The position numbers and the translations under genes were made by a program. From NCBI RefSeq assembly GCF_002105155.1, contig NW_019029045.1, positions 1 to 64,000 on the forward strand: a stretch of 64,000 nt of DNA, written 5' to 3'. Shown piece after piece: positions 55,318-64,000 of this stretch. Below the pieces are notes generated by a model. It was not told where the DNA came from, made no database searches, and was given only the letters and a program-made list of their open reading frames with translations. This stretch comes from Lobosporangium transversale (Eukaryota > Mortierellomycota > Mortierellomycetes > Mortierellales > Mortierellaceae). Each line of letters starts with the position of its first letter. The first letter of the stretch is position 1.

Positions 55318-57053
55318 ATGTTGCGAGCCGCAGCACCTGAAGCAACCTCTTCATCCTCTTCCACTGTCATCCACCCAGTGATGGCTCCAGAGAGACGCCT
55401 ATCGCCATCTTTATCAACTCTTTCTTCTGCAAACTTGTCATCAACCATGTCCACAAAGCAGCAGAGGAATCAGCAATTGCAGGTCCTTCGACGGCAACAA
55501 CAGGAGCTCTTTAAAATGCAGCGTCAACAGCATCAGCTGGGAGAGCAGTTGCATTTCTTGAGCAAAAAAGATCGATATAATCAGCAAGAGGAAGGTCAGT
55601 TTGGGTTCATGTGGTCATCAAGTTTTTTTTTTTTCTTCCACAGTTTCTAGTTATCGTTGTTTTCGTTTCACTAGATGTGATGTTGTTTGTCTGATTTTCC
55701 ATATTATGCTTGCTACTGTCACTCTTGCGTCTTGTCCGATTTTTTAACATGAAAAAGGAGAGGTTCATCAAATATTGACACACTTCTCCCCTTTTTTTGT
55801 TTACAACCCGCATTATCCTCTTAATTTTTCAACAATAGCTGCAGCGCTTGTGAGCGATAGGAAGCACGAGCCTACTTGGGCATCACAGGAGATCAAGGAC
55901 ACATGGATAAACGTTGAGGACGAGACTGATGACAAAGAAAGGTTGGCTCGCTTGGAAAGAAGGCAGTCCCATCTATCTGATAAACACATGAATATCGGTC
56001 CCATGAAACTGCTCTCGGACGAAACCCCCCCAGATGACATGGATGGTAGCTGGGGTCTGGATGATCTCGATGATGATCAGAGACATCCATTCAGCCCTCA
56101 ACAAAACAACCTCAGTACTGCTACGCCGACGCCAACCCCCAATTCCCGACTTAATGACCAAAATGATAACAAAAATAATAATGAGCATTTAAACACCAAC
56201 ACAACCAATAACTTACATTCTAACAGCACTGGGCAACGTAAAACCAAAGTAGACTTATCCCATGGTTATGATCACATGGGCAGCAATGGTTTCTCTCAGG
56301 TCCAATTGCGACACACATTAGAAGGAACAGTGAATGGTAGCAATGATGTGGATGAAGAATCCGATGACTACAGTAGCGGCTCATTTCTTAGCACTCATAT
56401 CCGAAAGAGCCCTCCAATGTCTCATAGGGATGATAAAAACAAATATCCTTGGAGAGACTCCAAACATGACACGATTTTTACCAACTTAGTAGACGAACAC
56501 GTATTGATGGAGCAGTCGAGGGGCCAAAATGTACCAAAAGTGGCTCCTCAACCGCAGACGATGAAGCACGTGAACCACCATATGAATGGACATGCTAGTG
56601 AAGCAGACACAAATTCGTCTGTGAGTCTGGGCGACATCATTGATCTGGTCAACAAGGGTGAAGAGTCATTCGATCCCACTCGTTCATCTAAATTCCAACA
56701 GGCCAGGCAACGTCTTGCAGAGCTATCACCTGCCAAAGATTCTATAAAGATCACCGTTGGTGAGGTTTGTGACCCAGCGACGGACTCATCTACTAACAGT
56801 AATGTTTACCAAAAGAATCAAGAGGCGTTCAGGCAACAGCGGCTAAGAGTTGTCAAAACAGCCATGAAACTGGATCCGAGTGATGACCGGAGCAATATTC
56901 CTTCAGCTGGAGCAAATGAGATGGCTGCAAGGAATGGATCTTTACGAAGCAGGGCTGTTGTCCTTCCTACCCGCAGATATACCAATATACCCATTACTTC
57001 CAGGTCGTCGCGCTTGTCATCTGGTTCCCGTCACAGGTCACAAGTATGTAATT

Positions 57054-57087
<34 letters not shown>

Positions 57088-60000
57088 TATGAGCGCGACA
57101 TGAAGATTTGCTGACAAAAGTCATTTTTAGACACAGAGTTCGAGAGATAATGAGACTGGCGACCGTGGCAGTACAACGTCTCGTGACAGTGCCTACAGAG
57201 ATAGTCTTTCAGGATCAACTTTAGGCTCTGCAGGATTCCAGGCTCAGTTGGAAGGCATGAACAAGCATGGGCTTGCCAATGTTTTTGTGGCACTCAAGTC
57301 CGCTGTCGTTGATCAACTCTTTTTGAAAGAGCCCGAGAGCACAATCAAGCAGGACTCATCAAGGATTTTGCCACATAACGTCAATACCAACTCACTCTCA
57401 TCCTCTACTCAACAGATCGATTCAATTCAGTCTCAATCTGAGGAAAGAAATGCGACACCACGCCCTAGTGATTATGTTACAAGCACTTCAGATGCGCACA
57501 GACGTTCAAAGACTGAGCTAGACCCCGCTTGGACAAGACAGCATGTCAGCAAAGATCAAAGCAAGCGAACAAGTTCCTTTGTTGAAGTTCTTGCTAATGG
57601 CACGGACCTTCAATCCGCAACAAATTTCTCGCTCAGAAATACCCCCCCATCTGAACGCAAGAACTCGGATCAAGTGTTCGCAGCGGATTCTGGCATCAGT
57701 AGGGTTCATGAGCAACTGAAGAGTACAAATCGTGAAGCAAACCGACTTTCACGACAAAAGCGCGAAGTTACTTTCCAAAGCACCTCTCCTTCGCATAAAG
57801 AAGATGATGACGACGATCATTTAGATGAAGACCTGGATGACTTAGGCTCCTTGGCTGGATCACGAGCCACGGAAAACGCGTTCAAGAGCTTGGCTGAACT
57901 TGGTAAGCTAAAGAGATCAATCAATACGGCAGGATGACTATCGTGCGAGGATTTTTTTTTTTTTTTTTTTTTTTTAGAACTAATCGTCCCTGTACTCATG
58001 TTTTGATTATTAGATGTGTCGATTGATTTAAAGAGTGTTGACAAGGGTGAGGATACGGCTCTCTTGATTGGTCTCGGTTTGAATGAGCGCATGCATGTAA
58101 ATGACGAAAACATGGATGACCACTTGTCAGCGGTCTCTCTGCCTTCCAAGCCAAAACAAAGGGGTGGAAACTCGCTCAAATGGGAAAATCAACTCGACGC
58201 AGTTTCAAATGCTGACACATCACGCCTCGGAGCTAATACGAGTATCTCGCACAACGCGTCAAACATGTTGCCTGAGCAGTCTTCGTTCAGTCATGCGCAG
58301 GGTCATTTGATCCGCTTCCTGACCGGTCTTCACCCTTGGGATGAATGGGACCAGGTGAAGTCCTTAGACTTGACGAAGCGAGAGGTGGAAAGTACGATCA
58401 CACTCAATCATCTAGTTCCCAATCTGGAGGTATTGATCCTAAATGATAATCAGGTCTTACATCTGACAGGAATCCCAAAAACCGTCAAGACTCTACAAGT
58501 GCGATCCAATCTATTAGATAATCTGACCAATTTCGGACATCTGAGTAATCTGCAGTACCTGGATATCTCTCGTAATGCTATTGAAGACTTGACAGGGTTG
58601 TCGGGTCTGATACACCTGAGGGAACTGATTGCTGAAGGCAACAGCATCCGTAATCTATCCGCTTTGCAGCAGATGGATGGTCTGATACGACTGGACGTAT
58701 CCCACAATTGCTTGACAAGCCTTGACTTTCGATGGAGCAAATTGTAAGTGCGATAGACTCTATCATTTTATGCTGATATGCTTACAAGTTGACTTTTTAT
58801 TTATTGCAAGTGTCCAACCTTCTAATGCCCTTTATTATTCTATTTGCCAGGCAACGTTTGGAGTATTTAAATGCTTCGCATAATAGAATTGAGCAACTAG
58901 AGAACTTAGAGTCTTTGGCAGGGCTTATTCATGCTAACCTCGGTATGTTCATATTTTTTTTTTTTTTTTTTTTTTTTTGATACATTATATAAATATAGTT
59001 CTATGATCAACGTGTAGAAAAAAGTACTTAATTGAATATTATTATTTATAATGACAGCTCACAACTCCATCGAGGATATCAGTCTGCTGCAACCGTTGCG
59101 TCGCCTACGAATCTTGCGTCTGTCTGAAAACAAGCTAGTCAGGTTCGATGCCATGCCATTCCCAGGTCTGCGTACTTTATACCTAGATGACAACCGATTG
59201 CAGTATTTGGAGAATTGTCAAAAGTTGACCCGTTTAGAAAACTTTTCAGCTCGAGATCAAGAGGGTGAGGGTATTGCAATCGACATGACTGAATTTGCAA
59301 ACAGTCGCAAGCTATACCTTTCAGGCAACCCTGTCTATGCCCTAGACTTTGAGATTGGCTTCTATCGTCTCGAATATCTTGAGATCTGTGCGGGATGTCT
59401 TTCGGAGTTGCCCTTGGACTTTGCAAGTTTGTTTCCTAATTTGCGTGGTTTGAACCTGAGCTATAATGGATTGGATTCAATTTCTGCATTGGATGGATTG
59501 CACCGTCTGAGGCGGTTGATTTTTGTGGGTAATAACCTAAAGAGCTTCAGTGATGTCCTGTCGCTTCTCAAACGGATGCGCTCTTTGGTCACGCTCGACC
59601 TGAGACACAATCCTCTGACATCTAACATGTACCCAGCCATGTCGATCCGACAAGGATCCAAGTACCAGGACACGTACAGGACAAACCAAAATTCGGAGAC
59701 AGAACTAGATTGGCGACGACGTGATGTTGGTTTCCGACGAGCGCTTCCGGATGCTATGTATATCAAGCGGTCTGTTTATCGATCAGCCATTCTCAAGTCC
59801 TGCAAACGCTTGGAGTGGTTCGATGGTGGGGCTGTTCAGGAAAAGGAGCGAGCGCGTGTCCCGGTTGTGCTGAGTGACATGTTGAATAGTTATGGACGAG
59901 ACTATCTGACCAATAATCGTCGAGAGGATGAAGATGAGGAGTTTGAATTTGAAGAGGAGTATTTAGAGTACTACCCACAAGACGAACTCATCGACAACCA

Positions 60001-61612
60001 GCAACAACAAGATGTGGATTGGCTCCGAAGCCATATGCAACTGGAACAATTAAATGGTGATGGCGTTGATAATGGTGACGACGATTATGATCGTGATGAA
60101 CGAGACCCTGAAGACATCACAGATCATAGCAAGAGGCCAGGCAGTAGTGTGGAGAGCGGAAGTCTGAATAGTCAGCATCAACACCGCTCTCTTCCCCGTC
60201 GACTCTCAGGCTCGGCAGCTCATCAACAACCTCGCCGTTTGCAATCTCGACCAGGATATCAGGTGGTCTCGCCATCTCCAAAAGGGCCCATCCAACCTTC
60301 AAAGCAGTCATTAAATCCCTCACGTTCTGGAGATTCTAACAGATTGAGCTCAAACGCTGCGCTTTCTCAGCAACAACAACAACAGCAACAATATACCACA
60401 GACAGGCCACTTAAACGCTTGAACAAGAAACCCAGCTTTGCAGACAAACCCGTAGTGTTTAACATTGCTCCTTATGATCAGCAGGGCCAGGAACAGAACG
60501 GAAACGAAGACAATCTTGAGTGTGATGATGCAGATATATATTACGATGGTTCGCCCGACAAGCAATATGCCGTCAGGACATGGAGAGATGAAGTCAATGA
60601 AATATCTCAAAGGAAACTTCAATCACCTAGAATGCTTGCATCTGCAGCCGGAGATGCTCGTGGCATCTTATCATCTGGTTTACAGGAGGCTCGCCCCAAG
60701 TCGCAGCAGCAGCAGGTTTTACGCCGTAGTGACAAGAGGAGTGTGAGTGGAAGTGGCACTCGAAGTAGTCATGGAAGCCATAGCGGTAGCATTAGTGGGC
60801 TTCATCGCCGCTTGGAGACCAGTATTATGGCCGTCGCTAATAACAGCAGTGAAAACCGTCCTGTCATGGAACGTCGCTCCGCGGGTTTACGAAAACTTTT
60901 TAACATTCCTACGCCCGTCCCACAGCAGCAACTGCAACAGGCATCGACTCAACAGCGCTCATTGATGCCTTCTCATCGACGACGATCTGATACCACGGCT
61001 GCAATATTGATGTCGTCAGGCTTGGCTCGACCTCCATCGTCCACATATACTTTGAACCGACAGCAGCCCTCCCTATCAAGGCCTGTTTCTCAACATGGAG
61101 TGTTGTTTGGATATGAAAGCGTTGAGATGGGTGGAAGTACAGTTGCAAACAACCCCATGTCTCAGTCTTATCATCAATCGTCCATGTCCCCTATGGCAGG
61201 CCCTATCGGAATGACATCGAGTGGCACGATTCTACAAAAACCTAATCATCGTCGACGACGCTCCGCTGGCGTTCGCTTGTCACATGGCTCTTCTGTTAGC
61301 ACTCGTAAGAAAGAGCTTTTGGAGCGCGATATCAACAACAATCAAAGCCCTGGCCTAAATGGTCTAGCTGTGAGCCAGTTTTCGCCCACAATGTCACCTG
61401 GATACTTTGGTTTAAACCATCATGGTACACAGAGCCCTTTTGGGTTCGGAAAGGGTACTCCTCTAATTGGTGCAAGTAGTAGCCGTAGCTTGCCAAACAC
61501 GCCATCCAAAGTCAATAGTGGTCGAGCAAGTCGAATCAGTCTAGGAGCAGGACCTCATTATGGCCCGCAGACATTGGCGCGTGACATGGAGCTGTCCGAA
61601 ATGGCTGACTGA
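55318..61612 (+). CDS. NUD1: Nud1/Cdc11-like spindle pole body scaffold (LRR, 1876 aa)
   Basis: Six exons: 55318..55594, 55839..57043, 57131..57902, 58014..58743, 58851..58942 and 59058..61612. All are GT-AG and in phase. Residues 44-92 are a Gln/Arg-rich coiled coil. A long disordered region to about residue 850 holds many S/T sites (TPPDDMDGSWG, FSPQQ). The leucine-rich repeats (about 866-1275) begin at VKSLDLTKREVES and run through NLEVLILNDNQV, LQYLDISRNAIEDL, LRTLYLDDNRLQYLE and LDLRHNPL. They end with a cap, LKSCKRLEWFDG. The tail is disordered, Ser/Gln/Arg-rich. The layout matches yeast Nud1 and fission-yeast Cdc11. Those proteins anchor the mitotic exit/septation kinase cascade at the spindle pole body, and the vertebrate counterpart is centriolin. 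Three of the five introns contain T runs of 22-28 nt. Confidence 0.87.
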
Positions 61613-61879
61613 AAAAAATGCTTTTTTTTTTTTTTTTTTACTCTTTCTGTATTATTTACAAAGAAATGTTCCAAAAAAAATGTTAAAAAATAACCAATTT
61701 TAAGAACAAAAAAAGTTTTTTTTTCTGTTTATTGACGATCTCTCTTCCTCATCCCACAGCAATGACAATAATAAAGAAAAATGGTATCACCAATTATCAC
61801 AATAATATGCATATTCTGATATTATGAAAATTGTTGTACAGTATTATGTTGATGTTGTCTTTCTATCCATTTTCTTTTT
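61613..61879. other. Convergent 3' intergenic, NUD1-like / LYS2
   Basis: 267 bp with a T run right after the NUD1-like stop (61622-61639) and AATAAA-like words for both genes. No ORF. Confidence 0.6.
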
Positions 61880-64000
61880 TTAAGCGCGGCTACGTTCAAT
61901 AATACGGACATCCTCCTTGATCTCAGGCAGAGCTAAGGTCTCATCACCTGAGCGTGTGGGTCTATCCAAAAAGCCGACCTTAATCATGTATGCCAGGTAG
62001 ATTCCAATTTGCTCAGTATCCATTCTGGGCGTTGTACTGAATTCACTACCATTGTTGGCGCTATTTTGGATCACTATCTTCTGAGTATGAGAGTCATCCA
62101 ACTCAGGCGACTTTGTGGATGTTGGCAAATCATCCATAACCAAGTGTAATAGAGGATAAAGGGCACTGTCTTGACTCTTGAGAGTGTACTCCATTAAAGC
62201 TGTGCGCCAGGCAATATACTCTGTCATCTGAACATCGTAACCAAACTTGATAAGGAGCTGGAAGAAATCGTTGAAGCGGAAAGGTGGAGCAATCGGGTGA
62301 GTGACATGGTAGACCATCTCTTGTTCTGAGCCAGCAGTGGTAGCGACTGAGGTCACACACTGAGCCACATAGTCGACAGGACAGAGGTTCACAGCGTTAT
62401 TGATGTTAGGCACCTGGCCGAGCTCAATACAGCCCTTGATCAGACGCCATATAAAGTCATCTGTGTTCGTGACGCCAGTTCGAGTGTGGCCCAGGACGTA
62501 ACCAGGGCGAATAATTGTCACTGGAAGACCCTTCGCATTCGCGGCCATGATCAGCTTCTCTGCTACCCACTTGGACTGACCATAACCGCTACGGAGACCG
62601 TAGCGAGCACCTTCGAGATCATCAGATTCATAAACGCCACGGCGATCACTATCCGCGCGGACGTCTGAGAGTTCAGTATAGTGGGCTGTATCAAGGACAG
62701 AAGTCGAGGAAACAAAGTGGAAGGATTTAGTGTGATGAGTCGACGCCATCTTAAGGCCTTGCAAAGTTCCCAAGACATTGGCGGCACGAAGCTTGGGATA
62801 AGGGTAGACCCAATGAACGAGTGCCCCGTTGTGCACAATTACATCCACCTGACGACAGCACTTGTCCCAGTCCTCGTTTGACAGTCCAAATTGATCCTGA
62901 CTCAAGTCACCCATTACCACAGAGAGACGACCTGATTCCACCCAGGCCTCATCCCAGATCAAATGTGCCAATCCACACGATCGGACACGGTCCATGGCTT
63001 TTTCAGAGGTCGAAGCACGAACCAAGCATATCACTCGAGAAGTTGGATGTTGAGTTAGCAAGTTCCTGAGGATGAAAGCTCCCAAGAATCCAGTGGCGCC
63101 TGTTAAGAAGAAGGTCTGGTAGTTGACAGGATCAGGGCGTTCGACACGAAGGTAAGCATCCTGAATCTCGGTCGTGAGGAGGGCCTCAAGATCGCCACTG
63201 TAGTCAAACTCCTTCTCTTCCTCCTCAGCCGTATTGTTATTATCCTCATCCTGAGGCTGATCTACATCGATCTGCAAAGTATCCAAACTGACACGAGCGA
63301 CCTCCTTGGCCATACCTCCGATCGTGGGTTCACGGAAGACCAAGTTCAATGGGACATCTACGCAGCAGACACGACGGACTTCGAAAATCAATCTCGTCGC
63401 CAAAATGGAATGGCCACCAATATCAAAGAAGTTCTCGGTTAGAGGAATATAAGTTGGAGTCGAGGGCAAAAGTTGTTTCCAGATGTTGTGAATTGCCAGC
63501 TGAGTGGGATTCATGGCTGGGGCATTTGATGGAGCCGAGGATGCATCAGCTGAAGAAGTTGGACCGGAGGTGCTGCTATTGAAATTAAACTGTGGGGTAT
63601 CTGGGAAGGGGAGTGCATTCTTGTCGACCTTGCCATTGGGGGTCAGAGGCATTCTGGTCAGAGGCACAAACACACTAGGGACACTATAAGCAGGTAATTT
63701 AACCTTGAGCCACTCACGAATATCACGGATCAAGCGGCGGTAACGTCTCTTGCGTTCAGAACCGCCATCTTTGTCATCGCCTTCATCTGCACTGCTCATG
63801 AAGATCTCGTCTCCACTAGGCGCTACAGGGATGAAATAACTGACCAAGGTCTGCTCCTCGTTCTTGTCACGACGGACCAATGTTACATTTTCACGAACCA
63901 AGGGGTGCTGAGACAGATGAGTATCAATCTCACCAAGCTCGATACGGAAGCCACGAATCTTGACCTGATCATCTGCACGACCAGAACATTCCACATTTCC
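61880..64000 (-). CDS. LYS2: Alpha-aminoadipate reductase Lys2 (C-terminal part; runs off the window)
   Basis: The open frame extends to the window edge on the minus strand, so the N-terminal adenylation core is missing. Visible parts in order: adenylation motif A8 (GRADDQVKIRGFRIELGEI), the C-terminal adenylation lobe with PLTPNGKVDKNALP, and a carrier domain FFDIGGHSILAT. The carrier serine (codon 63407-63409) takes phosphopantetheine. Next is the NAD(P)H reductase domain with TGATGFLGAFILRNLL and YGQSKWVAEKL as the Tyr-x3-Lys catalytic pair. The enzyme activates alpha-aminoadipate with ATP, holds it as a thioester and reduces it to the semialdehyde in fungal lysine synthesis. Lys5-type phosphopantetheinyl transferase is needed. 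No introns in the visible 2.1 kb. An acidic linker (DQPQDEDNNNTAEEEEKE) separates carrier and reductase domains. Confidence 0.96.
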   Translation of the reverse strand, partial: GNVECSGRADDQVKIRGFRIELGEIDTHLSQHPLVRENVTLVRRDKNEEQTLVSYFIPVAPSGDEIFMSSADEGDDKDGGSERKRRYRRLIRDIREWLKVKLPAYSVPSVFVPLTRMPLTPNGKVDKNALPFPDTPQFNFNSSTSGPTSSADASSAPSNAPAMNPTQLAIHNIWKQLLPSTPTYIPLTENFFDIGGHSILATRLIFEVRRVCCVDVPLNLVFREPTIGGMAKEVARVSLDTLQIDVDQPQDEDNNNTAEEEEKEFDYSGDLEALLTTEIQDAYLRVERPDPVNYQTFFLTGATGFLGAFILRNLLTQHPTSRVICLVRASTSEKAMDRVRSCGLAHLIWDEAWVESGRLSVVMGDLSQDQFGLSNEDWDKCCRQVDVIVHNGALVHWVYPYPKLRAANVLGTLQGLKMASTHHTKSFHFVSSTSVLDTAHYTELSDVRADSDRRGVYESDDLEGARYGLRSGYGQSKWVAEKLIMAANAKGLPVTIIRPGYVLGHTRTGVTNTDDFIWRLIKGCIELGQVPNINNAVNLCPVDYVAQCVTSVATTAGSEQEMVYHVTHPIAPPFRFNDFFQLLIKFGYDVQMTEYIAWRTALMEYTLKSQDSALYPLLHLVMDDLPTSTKSPELDDSHTQKIVIQNSANNGSEFSTTPRMDTEQIGIYLAYMIKVGFLDRPTRSGDETLALPEIKEDVRIIERSRA

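Overview
The window looks like nuclear DNA of an early-diverging filamentous fungus, most likely a Mucoromycota/Mortierella-type species (inference). The basis is intron-rich genes with short GT-AG introns, alpha-aminoadipate reductase (LYS2, the fungal lysine route), a Nud1/Cdc11 spindle-pole scaffold, an STB6-like protein, RNase P subunit Pop3, and multi-exon TRP-like channels. Non-coding DNA is peppered with A or T homopolymer runs of about 20-35 nt, mostly in introns and promoters. No prokaryotic, organellar, rRNA, tRNA, CRISPR or transposase signals were seen.

Layout. 1-3030 (+): 3' part of a large HEAT-like protein, probably Pex8. 3225-4790 (-): GT10 fucosyltransferase with a C-terminal membrane helix. 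6235-7082 (+): omega/lambda-like glutathione transferase. 7382-8394 (-): spliceosomal cyclophilin H, with all five exons resolved. 8693-10158 (+): RNase P/MRP subunit Pop3. 10456-24207 (+): two tandem TRP-like cation channels (beta-propeller-like N-terminus, six-helix channel C-terminus). They come from a segmental duplication that also copied the 3' end of POP3. The first copy carries a 1-nt frameshift, and two short near-identical tracts suggest gene conversion. 25078-26346: low-density region with an 86-codon ORF (-). 26347-27016 (-): a three-exon 125-aa protein of unknown function. 27142-29113 (-): mitochondrial Obg GTPase (Mtg2). 29879-34293 (+): 13-exon STB6-like protein.

34817-44262 is the most unusual region. 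It holds four intronless (+) paralogues (291, 189, 182 and 155 aa) that are Arg/Ser-rich and share up to four conserved blocks. I do not recognise this family. A fumarylacetoacetate-hydrolase-family gene (-) lies between the first two. 44528-46314 (-): CCCH zinc-finger protein. 46930-48009 (-): Gemin8-like protein, divergent across 182 bp from 48192-52992 (+), a Treslin/Sld3-like replication-initiation factor. 55318-61612 (+): Nud1/Cdc11-like LRR scaffold (1876 aa). 61880-64000 (-): C-terminal part of LYS2, running off the window.

The genes do not form one pathway; this is ordinary eukaryotic gene order with two lineage-specific tandem families. Splice sites were inferred by eye from GT/AG dinucleotides, reading phase and family similarity. 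Every model given with an explicit exon list keeps an open frame, except the first channel copy. First exons of both channels and of the FAH gene are unresolved.
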